64,000 bases of DNA, taken from positions 124,001-188,000 of the forward strand of contig NZ_SSNY01000009.1 in NCBI RefSeq assembly GCF_004801285.1. The letters run 5' to 3'. The position numbers and the translations under genes were made by a program. The DNA comes from Ollibium composti. Its GTDB lineage: Bacteria > Pseudomonadota > Alphaproteobacteria > Rhizobiales > Rhizobiaceae. This document shows, piece after piece, positions 40,481-49,560 of this stretch (within the stretch, counting starts at the first letter, position 1; every line of letters starts with the position of its first letter). The notes beneath the pieces are model-generated. The model searched no databases and was not told the origin of the DNA. It saw nothing but the letters and a program-made list of their open reading frames with translations.

Positions 40481-41626
40481 ATGACCCCTGCCGACGATCC
40501 AGCCGAGCGCTATTTCACCGCCATCACGGCGGCGCTGTCCGGCCTCGAGATCTTCATGCGCGACGACCGCTCGCCGCTCTACCGGCACGGCATCGTGGCG
40601 AAAATCGTCGCCGAATACATCGCCCGCCTGGACAAGTCCTTCGCCTGCTGGCGCAACCGGCTGGGCTTCCAGGACACGTTCCGCATCTCGCGCGCCGAAA
40701 GCGGCTATCCCGTCTTCCAGACCGTGCTGGAACTGGAGAACGACCGCCGCTCGGCCGACCAGCGCCTTGCCGGCATTCCCCTGCCCGACGAGTTGCGCGC
40801 GGAGATGGCCGACTTCATCCTGCGCCACAAGGAATTCCCGGCCGCCTTGCAGAAGTCGATGGCCGAGAGGCTCTATCTGGAAGACGTCAAAAGCAAGCAG
40901 ACCTTCGGTCCCTTCACGCTGGCGCAGACCGCCAAGGTCTCGGTCAATCCCAAGACCGGCCGTCCCTACTATCTCGTCCACTGGGCGACGTTCGACGGCA
41001 GCGCCAACCTGCCGCTGGTCTACATGGTGACGGTGGAGGACTCCTCCGAGGCGATGGTCGACCAACTGGTCACCAGGGACGGCAAGCTGAACGACAAGGT
41101 CGACATTCCGCTTCCCGTCGACGGCCTGCTCAATCCCGATCTCGCCCACCGCTTCGACGACTACACCGAGAAGAACTCGGCCTATTCGCTGTCGCCGCTG
41201 ACGATCGCCATGAACCTGGACAAGGATTTTCCCGACCTGCACCCCAAGCAGTTGCGCCGCGTCGTGCTAGGGCCGTTCTACTCGGCCGGCATCACCGAGA
41301 ACAATTCGACGGTGGCCGAGGTTCTGTCCAAGGTGCGCAAGCCTGAAAACGCGTGGCTGCTGACCTGGACCATCCAGGAAGTCTATTCCAAGGGCGAGAC
41401 GCCCGGCCGCAAGGGCCTGTGGTCGAGCCAGCCGGCGCAGGAGGAATTCTTCATCGACACCGCCGACCTCGAAGCCACCCGCCAGGGCGTCTCCTCCTAC
41501 GAGAATCACGCACTGGTGCCGCACGAAGCCTATCAGGCGCTCTACGCCGCCGGCGAGGCCGAGAAGACGTTTGCGGGCTACAAGGTGCACATCCTGTCGA
41601 ACGGGCAGGTGATCAGCGATGTTTAA
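40481..41626 (+). CDS. Hypothetical protein of AAA+ locus
   Basis: A 381-residue soluble protein of no family I recognise. It starts MTPADDPAERYFTAITAAL, with SPLYRHGIVAKIVAEYIARL; the middle contains PYYLVHWATFDGSANLPLVYM and a region rich in Asp/Thr beta strands. No membrane helix, signal peptide or catalytic motif visible. It follows the coiled-coil gene by 19 bp and precedes the AAA+ ATPase by 19 bp, so all three are probably one mRNA. Codon use matches neighbours, which argues for a long-resident gene. Confidence 0.75.
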   Translation: MTPADDPAERYFTAITAALSGLEIFMRDDRSPLYRHGIVAKIVAEYIARLDKSFACWRNRLGFQDTFRISRAESGYPVFQTVLELENDRRSADQRLAGIPLPDELRAEMADFILRHKEFPAALQKSMAERLYLEDVKSKQTFGPFTLAQTAKVSVNPKTGRPYYLVHWATFDGSANLPLVYMVTVEDSSEAMVDQLVTRDGKLNDKVDIPLPVDGLLNPDLAHRFDDYTEKNSAYSLSPLTIAMNLDKDFPDLHPKQLRRVVLGPFYSAGITENNSTVAEVLSKVRKPENAWLLTWTIQEVYSKGETPGRKGLWSSQPAQEEFFIDTADLEATRQGVSSYENHALVPHEAYQALYAAGEAEKTFAGYKVHILSNGQVISDV

Positions 41627-41645
41627 GCCCGAGCGGAGGGATTGA

Positions 41646-43559
41646 ATGGACACCGGCCTGACCACCATTCCCGAAGCGGCGATCGAGAAGCATCGCGCCA
41701 CCGCGCAGAGCTTCATCACCCGCGTCGTCGTACTGGAGGACCCGTCACGCGAATCCGGCACGGCGCTTGCCGGCACCAACCGCCGCTTCGTCTCGACGGT
41801 CTCGGTCGGCTCGGTGCGCCGCACGCGCGAGGTCGAGCTTTCCAGGACCGTGCAGGCCGTCCACCCCGACGACCAGCTTTTGACCATCCCGCAGCACACC
41901 CTGCTCTACCGTGCCCGCCGCGGCATCCAGATCGCCCTTGCGGTCAGCGATACCTTCGCCGAAGGCACCGACCTCGAAAGCCTGCAGGCGAAGAACGCGC
42001 GCGCGCCCTTGCAGGGCGATGAGGCGGCCGCCTTCAAGAAACTGCTCACCGCCTCCGGCTACATCGCCGCCTTCGCGCTCGCCGCCTACCTGTTCCAGTT
42101 GATCGATGCCGACGGCGAGGCGCCGAACGACGTGGCCGAGCCCGATTTCCTGTTCGACACGCCGCAGGACGCGGTGAAGGCGCTGATCGCGGGACTGGAC
42201 AGCGCTATTGCCGGCGCCAAGGACGACGCCGACCTTCTCACCCGCGCCCGCGCCTTCGCCCGCACGGCGATCGACGGTCTGCTCCAGCGCAAGGCGCGCT
42301 TCGACGGAACGCTCGGCGCCTTCGAGAACACCCATATCCGCATCGACGCCGACGATTTCACCCTCGACGGCTTCGACGTCGCGCCGGGCAAGAAATCCAA
42401 GCCCCTGGTGATGACCTTCAAGAAACCGGAAGAGGTCGTCGGCAACCACATCGCCAAGTACCAGTCGGTCAAGCTCGCCAAGATGCTGATGGCCTACGAC
42501 TTCGACCGGCAGATGAACCCCTTCGTCGAGCTTGGCGGCTTCCTCTTCACCTTCATCGGCGACGGTGCGCCCGGCACCGGCAAGACGACGCTGATCCAGA
42601 TGATCGCCGGCTTGCTCGACGGCTATTGCAAGGTGGCGGGCTATCCCTTCGTCTACGAGAATTTCGGCGTCGACCAGATCTCGTCCTATCAGGGCAAGTC
42701 CGGCCAGAACTGCCGCCAGTTCATCGACGACGTGTTGAACCCGCGCGCCATCGGCTTCGGCACCATCGACGACATCGACCAGGTGGCCGCCAAGCGTTCC
42801 GACGACCGCGCCTCCGCCGGCCAGCAGGAGATCACCGGCGTACTCATGGACGCCTTCGCCGGTGCCTCCACCGTGGTGCGCGGCAACTGCTCCTTCGGCA
42901 TGTTCTCCAATTATCCCGAGAACGTCGACGACGCGCTGCGCCAGCGCGCCGGCGCCCGCTGGCTGGTCGACGGGCCGCAGACGCTCGACGACTACATCGA
43001 CATTTTCGTGCTTCTTGCTGGAAAGAATCATGAAATCCCGCTGGGCGACCACAAGCTCTACGCCGCGCAGGAAATCCAGCGCGCCGTCGCTGAGGAATAC
43101 GGCTCCTACGCCAAGCCGCATGAGGACGGCTTGAGGAAAGTCTACGACCGTTTCGTCAAGGAGGTTGGCCAGCCCAAGACCATGGCCGACATCGGCAACT
43201 ACCTACACCTCATCAAGGAGGCCGAACCGCGCTTCACCGGCCGCGCCATCAAGAACGTCACCGACGCCATCAAGATGCGGGCCATGGACATCGAACTGCC
43301 GGACGACTGGTTCGAGAAGCCCGAGACGTTCATGCACAAGAGCTATGACGACAAGAAAGCCATGATCGAGGAGCTGCGCGGGCCGTTCGACATGGCGATG
43401 GTCATGCAGGAGATCAACCGCTACGCCGATTCGGAATTCCGCTACTCCGACCGCTCCGACGACGCGGCAGTGGAAAAGATGCTGCGCGACGCAAGGCTGC
43501 GCGAACGCGCGGCACGCGAGATGGAGGAATTGAAGAAGAAGGGGCTGTGGAATGCTTAG
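41646..43559 (+). CDS. AAA+ ATPase of unknown function
   Basis: A 637-residue ATPase. An N-terminal domain of about 290 residues with no recognised motif precedes the AAA+ module: Walker A GDGAPGTGKTTLI (Lys near residue 316), Walker B GFGTIDDIDQVA (about 370-380), sensor-1-like VVRGNCSFGMFSN and an Arg-finger-like LRQRAGARWLVDGP. Acidic Asp-Asp replaces the usual Asp-Glu in Walker B (IDDID), so catalysis may be slow or use another acid. It probably remodels one of its neighbours. Confidence 0.85.
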   Translation: MDTGLTTIPEAAIEKHRATAQSFITRVVVLEDPSRESGTALAGTNRRFVSTVSVGSVRRTREVELSRTVQAVHPDDQLLTIPQHTLLYRARRGIQIALAVSDTFAEGTDLESLQAKNARAPLQGDEAAAFKKLLTASGYIAAFALAAYLFQLIDADGEAPNDVAEPDFLFDTPQDAVKALIAGLDSAIAGAKDDADLLTRARAFARTAIDGLLQRKARFDGTLGAFENTHIRIDADDFTLDGFDVAPGKKSKPLVMTFKKPEEVVGNHIAKYQSVKLAKMLMAYDFDRQMNPFVELGGFLFTFIGDGAPGTGKTTLIQMIAGLLDGYCKVAGYPFVYENFGVDQISSYQGKSGQNCRQFIDDVLNPRAIGFGTIDDIDQVAAKRSDDRASAGQQEITGVLMDAFAGASTVVRGNCSFGMFSNYPENVDDALRQRAGARWLVDGPQTLDDYIDIFVLLAGKNHEIPLGDHKLYAAQEIQRAVAEEYGSYAKPHEDGLRKVYDRFVKEVGQPKTMADIGNYLHLIKEAEPRFTGRAIKNVTDAIKMRAMDIELPDDWFEKPETFMHKSYDDKKAMIEELRGPFDMAMVMQEINRYADSEFRYSDRSDDAAVEKMLRDARLRERAAREMEELKKKGLWNA

Positions 43560-43567
43560 GGAGATTC

Positions 43568-43624
43568 GCCCCTCACCCTTACCCTCTCCCCGTGAAGGAC
43601 GGGGAGAGGGTAAGGGTGAGGGGC
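43568..43624. repeat. Perfect 25-bp palindrome, left flank of DUF559 gene
   Basis: Left arm 43568-43592 (GCCCCTCACCCTTACCCTCT...) and right arm 43600-43624 are exact reverse complements over 25 bp with a 7-nt loop. It starts 9 bp after the AAA+ stop and ends 6 bp before the DUF559 start. Its right arm supplies a GAGGGG that can serve as Shine-Dalgarno for DUF559. Confidence 0.9.
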
Positions 43625-43630
43625 AGTTTC

Positions 43631-44044
43631 ATGCGCGGGCCCCAACAAGCTCGAACCGAACGCGCTCGTTCTCTACGCAAGGCTGACAATGACGCAGAGC
43701 GCGCCTTATGGTCTGATTTGAAGAACCGGCAGGTCTGTCGTGCAAAATTCACCCGCCAACTTCCGATCGGTCCGTATTTTGTGGATTTTGCCTGCCGCGA
43801 AAACCAACTGGTCGTCGAACTCGATGGTAGCCAGCACGCCGAAAGCAAATACGACCGACGCAGGGATGATTTCATGGTTTCGCAAGGATGGTCAATCCTA
43901 CGGTTCTGGAACGTCGATGCGCTGACAGATCGCGAAGCAGTCATCGATACAATCATCGCCGCACTGGAGCGACGCCTCGATCCCGTTGAAGCGCCAGACC
44001 GGCGTTTCGTCACGTCGTCTACCTATTGGGAGACCATGTCTTGA
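43631..44044 (+). CDS. DUF559 (Vsr-like) endonuclease-family protein
   Basis: A 137-residue protein of the DUF559 family, related to very-short-patch-repair/restriction-type nucleases. It shows KADNDAERALWSDLKNRQ, KFTRQLPIGPYFVDFACREN and QLVVELDGSQHAE with the Asp/Glu of a PD-(D/E)xK-like core, then RFWNVDAL. It sits in an otherwise unrelated operon and is bracketed by perfect palindromes 6 bp before its start and 10 bp after its stop. ATG 43631 follows the repeat arm. Bracketing suggests a compact mobile unit; DNA target unknown. Confidence 0.88.
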   Translation: MRGPQQARTERARSLRKADNDAERALWSDLKNRQVCRAKFTRQLPIGPYFVDFACRENQLVVELDGSQHAESKYDRRRDDFMVSQGWSILRFWNVDALTDREAVIDTIIAALERRLDPVEAPDRRFVTSSTYWETMS

Positions 44045-44054
44045 TCCGCAGCAA

Positions 44055-44162
44055 TGCCCCTCACCCTTACCCTCTCCCCGTGAAGGGCGGGGAGAGGGGA
44101 TCGCAGGCGTTGGTGCCTCCCTCTCCCCGCCCTTCACGGGGAGAGGGTAAGGGTGAGGGGCA
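44055..44162. repeat. Perfect 44-bp inverted repeat, right flank of DUF559 gene
   Basis: Arms 44055-44098 and 44119-44162 are exact reverse complements over 44 bp, separated by 20 nt. The arm starts TGCCCCTCACCCTTACCCTC and repeats the 43568-43624 palindrome sequence, so it is a duplicated inverted copy of that element. Its end lies 6 bp before the next gene's ATG. Confidence 0.92.
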
Positions 44163-44168
44163 ATCTTG

Positions 44169-45467
44169 ATGCCCGCCTCCAAATTTCCCCTGCTGCGCGA
44201 CAACGACCTCATCTTCGGTCGCCTGCTCACGGTGGACGAGCCGCATCTGATCGAGCGCTACAACAAGGCGATGACCGCCTTCGGCCTGAAGCCGACGAAG
44301 CTGAAATCCTTCCAGATCGACCGCACCGGCTTCTCGCCGGAAATCGCCGAGGAATGCGGCGCCGACTATCTCGACCCCAACGAGGTCAACCGCCGCTTCA
44401 TCATCCTGACGCCTGCGCAGATCAGCCTGCCGGTGGTGCACACCGCCTTTTCCAACACCTCGCAGCTGATGTTCGAGTTCATGACGAAGAACCAGCGCGC
44501 CATCGACGCGCTGACCATCAAGGACGTCATCTACGGCGAGATCGAGGATTCCGTCTCCAAGGTCGAGGACATCGAGGACCTTTTGTCGATCAACCAGGTC
44601 GAGTTCAAGGTGCTGTCGGCCGAGGACGTTCTCGGCAAGGCGGCCGAACTCGGCAAGATGGTCGACCGGTTGAAGCAGGAACCCGACGCCTGGCGCGACG
44701 ACGCCATGTTGAAGCGCATGGTGGAACTGGCCAAGGTCTGCGGCGACATCCGCGAGAACGCGCTGGTGCCGGACCAGGTCATCTTCCGCCACAACGCCTA
44801 CTGGACGTCCCATTTCGGCGGCCTCTACGTCTTCATCGATCCCGACGTGACGACGGTGATTTCCGATCCCGCAGCACCCGGCTTTCGCCGCTCGCGCCCC
44901 TGGCAGGTCAGTTACCTGTCGATCCGCGACGCCGACGCCGTGTTTCAGTTCCTCGCCTCGACCGGCCGCATCGAGCTGCCGCGCGCCTCGTGGATCGAGC
45001 AGTCCGGCTATCTCGAACATCGCGCCGAGATGATCGTACGCGGCCTGATCCGTGACGCCGAACCGGACCGCAACCTGTCGGACGTCGACAAGATCTGGCT
45101 GCAAACCTGGATCCACGGCCACGCCGACCTGATCGCCAGGGACGGCAATTTCCCGTTCCTCAACGCGGCCAAGCGCGAGATCAACCAGCTCGGCCAGTTG
45201 CGGATCGAGGACATCGCCCCGCAGCAGCGCTTCCTGGTGGTGCGCGCCCGGCCCGACCATCCCGACGCCTGGCTGACCAACCGGCTGATCTCCGATTTCG
45301 TGCCCGCCGATTTCGTCTCCCGCTACATCTTCAACAAGCAGGGCTTCTACCGCGACTACGAAGGTTTTTCGCAAGCCTGGCGCTCGCATGTTGTGGACGT
45401 GCTGAAAACCACATATCTCAAGGACAAGGCTGGCTTCCGCGCCCGCCTCTACGGCCTGACCGACTGA
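44169..45467 (+). CDS. DUF6638-like protein of AAA+ locus
   Basis: A 432-residue soluble protein beginning MPASKFPLLRDNDLIFGRL. It contains GFSPEIAEECGADYLDPNEV, an Asp/Glu-rich mid-section and VSRYIFNKQGFYRDYEGFSQ near the C-terminus. I associate this with DUF6638; function unknown. No signal peptide or catalytic signature. The ATG at 44169 is preferred over TTG 44166. Its Shine-Dalgarno (GAGGGG) is the tip of the inverted repeat, so insertion of the DUF559 cassette probably replaced the original leader. Confidence 0.7.
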   Translation: MPASKFPLLRDNDLIFGRLLTVDEPHLIERYNKAMTAFGLKPTKLKSFQIDRTGFSPEIAEECGADYLDPNEVNRRFIILTPAQISLPVVHTAFSNTSQLMFEFMTKNQRAIDALTIKDVIYGEIEDSVSKVEDIEDLLSINQVEFKVLSAEDVLGKAAELGKMVDRLKQEPDAWRDDAMLKRMVELAKVCGDIRENALVPDQVIFRHNAYWTSHFGGLYVFIDPDVTTVISDPAAPGFRRSRPWQVSYLSIRDADAVFQFLASTGRIELPRASWIEQSGYLEHRAEMIVRGLIRDAEPDRNLSDVDKIWLQTWIHGHADLIARDGNFPFLNAAKREINQLGQLRIEDIAPQQRFLVVRARPDHPDAWLTNRLISDFVPADFVSRYIFNKQGFYRDYEGFSQAWRSHVVDVLKTTYLKDKAGFRARLYGLTD

Positions 45468-45485
45468 CCTGACGAGGGGGATGCC

Positions 45486-46622
45486 ATGCTCGATCCGATC
45501 GTGACCTTCTTCACCCGCATCTTCCAGTGGATCGGCCGCGGCATCGGCTTCGTCATCGGCATCATCCTGTGGCCCTTCATGTGGGCGGGCCGCTGGTACA
45601 CGCAGCGCGGCTGGATTCTCAGGGCCGTCATCGGCCTCGTCATTCTCGTCGTCCTGGGTTTCTACGCCCGCTTCTTCTACATCACCCAATGGTGGAACGG
45701 CTTCAATCCGGACTATCCGGCCGCCGAAGTCGCGGCCGCCGGCGCCACCGGCGCGGGCGAACCGGTGCAGCCGGCAAGCAACGTCCAGGGACAGGCGGCC
45801 ACGTCCCAGCCGACAAGCTGCAAGCCTTCGGCAATCGCCGCCGTCGCCGCCGATCTGGTCGATTTCAACGTCAACCAGAATGCGTGGATATCCTCCACGC
45901 TGCTGTCGAAAGCCGGCCTGTTCGGCCTGGACTGGCGCCGCACCCCCTTCTTCGACAACAAGGCCGCCTTCCAGCTTGGCATCAACCAGGTCCTGCGGCG
46001 CACGACGACCGAACTCGTCGACACGCTGGGGCGCGTACGCGGCACCTCGCAGATCGACGAGAACCTGCAGAAGGCTCGCACCGCGCTGGCCTGGGACGAG
46101 ACCGCCTGGTACATCGGCTGGCGCGGCCCGACCCGCCCGACCCCCAGTGTCTACCGCGAGGCCATCGCGGACCTGCGCGCCTTCAACACCAGCCTGGAGC
46201 AATGTCGCGCCACATTCGACCCGCGCGCCGACAACCTGTTGCTGTTCCTCGACCGCATCGCCTCCGACATCGGCTCGACCTCCGATATCCTGCGCGCCCG
46301 CATCGAGGCCTCCGATGCCGGCTGGTTCGATCCGCGCGCCGACGACCGCTTCTGGTTCGCCTACGGCCAGCTCTACGCCTACTACGGCATCCTGACGGCC
46401 ACCCAGTCGGATTTCGCCAACGTGATCGCCGAACGCAACCTGAAGACCCTGTGGGACCGGATGGAAAGCCAGTTGCGCGCTTCGCTCGACGTCCAGCCCT
46501 GGATCATCTCCAACGGCAATGAGTCGAGCGCGTTCTTCCCCTCTCACCTCGCCACCATGGGCTTCAACCTGCTGCAGGTGCGTTCGAACATCGTCGAGCT
46601 GCGGTCGATCCTCGACAGGTAG
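45486..46622 (+). CDS. DUF2333-like inner-membrane protein of AAA+ locus
   Basis: A 378-residue protein. An N-terminal amphipathic/hydrophobic segment (IGFVIGIILWPFMWAG) and a helix near residues 42-65 (LRAVIGLVILVVLGFYARFFYI) anchor a large domain, probably periplasmic. That domain contains ADLVDFNVNQNAWISSTLL, RRTPFFDNKAAFQLG and DDRFWFAYGQLYAYYG. The pattern matches DUF2333. It is 18 bp after the DUF6638-like gene and closes the locus. It may be the membrane end point of a system in which the AAA+ ATPase acts on the coiled-coil protein. Confidence 0.75.
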   Translation: MLDPIVTFFTRIFQWIGRGIGFVIGIILWPFMWAGRWYTQRGWILRAVIGLVILVVLGFYARFFYITQWWNGFNPDYPAAEVAAAGATGAGEPVQPASNVQGQAATSQPTSCKPSAIAAVAADLVDFNVNQNAWISSTLLSKAGLFGLDWRRTPFFDNKAAFQLGINQVLRRTTTELVDTLGRVRGTSQIDENLQKARTALAWDETAWYIGWRGPTRPTPSVYREAIADLRAFNTSLEQCRATFDPRADNLLLFLDRIASDIGSTSDILRARIEASDAGWFDPRADDRFWFAYGQLYAYYGILTATQSDFANVIAERNLKTLWDRMESQLRASLDVQPWIISNGNESSAFFPSHLATMGFNLLQVRSNIVELRSILDR

Positions 46623-46670
46623 CGGACGAAGCCTGTCGTTTTTCGCGCATTGCGCGCCTGTTTTGAGATT

Positions 46671-46692
46671 GCGCGAGCGCGTCCGCTCGCGC
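46671..46692. terminator. Hairpin after the AAA+ locus
   Basis: Perfect 9-bp stem GCGCGAGCG/CGCTCGCGC with a 4-nt loop, 49 bp after the DUF2333-like stop and upstream of fhs. Weak T content follows, so it may terminate the locus or structure the fhs leader. Confidence 0.45.
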
Positions 46693-46757
46693 TTCTATGC
46701 GCGGCCTGAAGGGTGGGTCGCCATCCTCGCCGAACGACGAACAATGGGAGCGCCGTC

Positions 46758-48437
46758 ATGGCCGAAGTGAAATCCGACATCGCAATCGCGCGCGCCGCCA
46801 AGAAGAAGCCGATCCTCGAGATCGGCGCCAAGCTCGGCATTCCGGCCGAACAGATGGTTCCCTACGGCCATGACAAGGCGAAGATCTCGGCCGACTTCAT
46901 CAAGTCGGTGCAGAAGAACAAGGACGGCAAGCTGATCCTCGTCACCGCCATCAACCCGACGCCGGCCGGCGAAGGCAAGACCACCACCACCGTCGGCCTC
47001 GGCGACGGCCTGAACCGCATCGGCAAGAAGGCGATCATCTGCATCCGCGAAGCGTCGCTCGGCCCGAACTTCGGCATGAAGGGCGGCGCGGCGGGCGGCG
47101 GCTATGCGCAGGTCGTGCCGATGGACGACATGAACCTGCATTTCACCGGCGACTTCCACGCCATCACCACCGCGCACAATCTTCTGTCGGCGCTGATCGA
47201 CAACCACATCTATTGGGGCAACGAACTCGGCATCGACACCCGCCGCGTCACCTGGCGGCGCGTCATGGACATGAACGATCGGGCGCTGCGCGAGATCGTC
47301 TGCTCGCTCGGCGGCGTCGCAAACGGGTATCCGCGCGAAGCCGGCTTCGACATCACCGTCGCCTCCGAGGTGATGGCGATCCTGTGCCTGTCGCGCGACC
47401 TGAAGGACCTTGAAAAGCGCCTTGGCGACATCATTATCGCCTATCGCCGTGACAAGACGCCGGTCTACGCCCGCGACGTCAAGGCGCATCGCGCCATGGC
47501 CGTGCTTTTGAAGGACGCCATCCAGCCGAACCTCGTGCAAACGCTGGAGAACAACCCGGCCTTCGTCCATGGCGGCCCGTTCGCCAACATCGCCCATGGC
47601 TGCAACTCGGTGATGGCCACCACCACCGCTCTCAAGCTCGCCGACTACGTGGTGACGGAAGCCGGCTTTGGTGCCGACCTCGGCGCGGAAAAATTCTTCG
47701 ACATCAAGTGCCGCAAGGCGGGCCTCAAGCCGGCGGCGGCCGTCATCGTCGCCACCGTGCGTGCCATGAAGATGAACGGCGGCGTCAAGAAGGAGGACCT
47801 CGGCGCGGAGAACGTCGAGGCCGTCAAGAAGGGCTGTCCCAACCTCGGCCGCCACATCGAGAACGTGCACCAGTTCGGCGTGCCGGTGGTGGTGGCGATC
47901 AACCACTTCTACTCCGACACCGACGCCGAAATCGAGGCGCTAAAGGCCTACGTCAAGGGTCTGGGTGCGGAGGCGATCCTGTGCAAGCACTGGGCGCAGG
48001 GTTCCGCCGGCATCGAGGAACTGGCGCACAAGGTGGTGCAGCTTGCCGAATCCGGCGCCTCGCAGTTCGCGCCGCTCTATCCCGACGACATGCCGCTGTT
48101 CGAGAAGGTCAACACCATCGTCCAGCGTATCTATCGCGGCTCGGAGGCGATCGCCGACAAGTCGGTGCGCGACCAGCTCCACGGCTGGGAGAAGGCCGGC
48201 TACGGCAACCTGCCGGTATGCATGGCCAAGACGCAGTATTCCTTCTCGACCGACCCGAACCTGCGCGGCGCCCCGACCGGCCACACCGTGCCGGTGCGTG
48301 AGGTGCGCCTCGCCGCCGGCGCCGGTTTCGTCGTCGTCATCTGCGGCGAGATCATGACGATGCCCGGCCTTCCCTCCAAGCCCTCGTCGGAAAACATCTT
48401 CCTCAACGACGACGGCAACATCGAGGGCCTGAGCTGA
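46758..48437 (+). CDS. fhs: Formate-tetrahydrofolate ligase
   Basis: A 559-residue one-carbon enzyme making 10-formyl-THF from formate, THF and ATP. The ATP/folate site [49 protein letters not shown] and [15 protein letters not shown] are all present. Length matches the family. ATG 46758 ([17 protein letters not shown]) is preceded by GGGAG. It stands as a single transcription unit closed by one or two terminators. It would link formate assimilation or methylated-compound degradation to purine and serine synthesis. Confidence 0.96.
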   Translation: MAEVKSDIAIARAAKKKPILEIGAKLGIPAEQMVPYGHDKAKISADFIKSVQKNKDGKLILVTAINPTPAGEGKTTTTVGLGDGLNRIGKKAIICIREASLGPNFGMKGGAAGGGYAQVVPMDDMNLHFTGDFHAITTAHNLLSALIDNHIYWGNELGIDTRRVTWRRVMDMNDRALREIVCSLGGVANGYPREAGFDITVASEVMAILCLSRDLKDLEKRLGDIIIAYRRDKTPVYARDVKAHRAMAVLLKDAIQPNLVQTLENNPAFVHGGPFANIAHGCNSVMATTTALKLADYVVTEAGFGADLGAEKFFDIKCRKAGLKPAAAVIVATVRAMKMNGGVKKEDLGAENVEAVKKGCPNLGRHIENVHQFGVPVVVAINHFYSDTDAEIEALKAYVKGLGAEAILCKHWAQGSAGIEELAHKVVQLAESGASQFAPLYPDDMPLFEKVNTIVQRIYRGSEAIADKSVRDQLHGWEKAGYGNLPVCMAKTQYSFSTDPNLRGAPTGHTVPVREVRLAAGAGFVVVICGEIMTMPGLPSKPSSENIFLNDDGNIEGLS

Positions 48438-48446
48438 GGCAAAAGC

Positions 48447-48465
48447 CGGGGCGAGCCCCGATTTT
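48447..48465 (+). terminator. Terminator after fhs
   Basis: CGGGGC-GA-GCCCCG stem followed by ATTTT, 10 bp past the fhs stop. Compact and probably effective. Confidence 0.65.
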
Positions 48466-48483
48466 CCAGGACTTGGAGGTCAG

Positions 48484-48512
48484 AACCCCGCCCCGCCGGC
48501 GGGGTTTGTTTT
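48484..48512 (+). terminator. Second terminator-like hairpin downstream of fhs
   Basis: AACCCCGCC with GGCGGGGTTT around a short CCGCC-type loop, followed by GTTTT. In tandem with the hairpin at 48447, giving a double stop before the DUF1236 gene. Confidence 0.7.
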
Positions 48513-48618
48513 GGGCGGCGGCTGCAAACATTCGTGATCGGCCATATTGGCGAACCCCGGAACAAAGGCGGAAGAGGAGGATTGGGACGACGAGGGACCA
48601 CAATCCAAGGAGATTCCG

Positions 48619-49497
48619 ATGAAACAGATTGTCATCAAGAGCATGTTGGTGCTCGGCCTTGGCGTTGCGTCCAGCGTAGCGCTCGCGCAGAGCCAGCCTT
48701 CGGGCGAGTCCACCGGCCATTCCGGAATGACCAATTGCACGGTGGGCAGCACCGATTGCTCAGGGTCGCAGTCGGGCGCCGGCAGCAAGACCGAGGGCAG
48801 CACGAGCAGCACCACCGAACGCAAAGCCCAGGGCTCGGCCGACGGCGACACCGAGCAGCAGAGCCAGGGCAAGGCGTCGACGACGGAAAAACGATCGGCA
48901 CAGGGCAAGAGCGGCAGCGCCTGCCCGGCTGGCGCGACCGACTGCAACGACGCGAGCGGAGGAACGACCGCGCAAGGAAAGTCGGAAGAGAAGTCCGGCA
49001 AGGCCGCCCAGGGCTCGGACACCGGGCAGAACAACACACAGGCTGAGGGTAAGACCGGGACAGGACAGGCAGGATCCGGCGCCGCCGCCGAAGGGTCTTC
49101 CGGCACGACCACCAACAAGGCCGAAGGCTCGACAGGGCAGACAGAGCAGCAGTCCGGGCAGAGCAGCGGCAGCACGACCACGAATGAAGCGCAGGGCCAA
49201 AGCTCGACTACAACCGACAAGAACTCGACGGCTTCGATCAGCAATGTGACGGTCGAGCAGAAAACCCAGATTGTCAACGTGATCCATGAGGCAAAGGTGG
49301 AGCCCGTCTCCAAGATCGATTTCGAGATAACGGTCGGCACGGCGGTGCCGCGCCACGTGCATCTGCATCGCCTGCCCGCCCGCATCGTCAAGATCGTGCC
49401 AGCTTACGAGAGCTACGAGTATTTCGTACTGGCCGACGGCCGGATCGTCATCGTCGATCCCGACAGCCTGGAGATCGTGGCCATCCTGACGGCCTGA
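48619..49497 (+). CDS. Secreted DUF1236 protein with long low-complexity region
   Basis: A 292-residue exported protein. A signal peptide (MKQIVIKSMLVLGLGVASSV, cut about residue 23) precedes a disordered region (about 25-220) built of Gly, Ser, Thr, Gln and Lys, with recurring EGS, AQG and STT blocks. The C-terminal DUF1236 domain (about 230-290) contains VGTAVPRHVHLHRLPARIVK and YFVLADGRIVIVDPDSLEIV. DUF1236 proteins are small periplasmic beta domains of unknown role, common in Rhizobiales. ATG 48619 follows CAAGGAGA. Confidence 0.8.
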   Translation: MKQIVIKSMLVLGLGVASSVALAQSQPSGESTGHSGMTNCTVGSTDCSGSQSGAGSKTEGSTSSTTERKAQGSADGDTEQQSQGKASTTEKRSAQGKSGSACPAGATDCNDASGGTTAQGKSEEKSGKAAQGSDTGQNNTQAEGKTGTGQAGSGAAAEGSSGTTTNKAEGSTGQTEQQSGQSSGSTTTNEAQGQSSTTTDKNSTASISNVTVEQKTQIVNVIHEAKVEPVSKIDFEITVGTAVPRHVHLHRLPARIVKIVPAYESYEYFVLADGRIVIVDPDSLEIVAILTA

Positions 49498-49518
49498 CGA
49501 TATCCTCATCCGCAGCAC

Positions 49519-49546
49519 AGGTCGCGGCGGCAATGCCGCGGCCTTT
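49519..49546. terminator. Hairpin between convergent DUF1236 and acetyltransferase genes
   Basis: GGTCGCGGC-GGCAAT-GCCGCGGCC stem (one mismatch) followed by TTTGC on the plus strand. It is placed to end transcription from the DUF1236 gene. Confidence 0.6.
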
Positions 49547-49560
49547 GCCTCGCCCGCGCT

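Noticed and set aside
41646..43559. AAA+ ATPase as a phage-defence ATPase or STAND protein
   Set aside because: No effector domain (nuclease, TIR, protease, membrane pore) is visible in it, and its codon use matches neighbouring core genes.
43631..44044. DUF559 gene as part of a restriction-modification or defence island
   Set aside because: No methyltransferase, helicase or other defence gene is nearby; the palindromic brackets point to a stand-alone insertion.
46660..46757. Possible folate/one-carbon riboswitch before fhs
   Set aside because: Only one simple hairpin is visible, and the conserved motifs of THF or ZTP riboswitches are not present.
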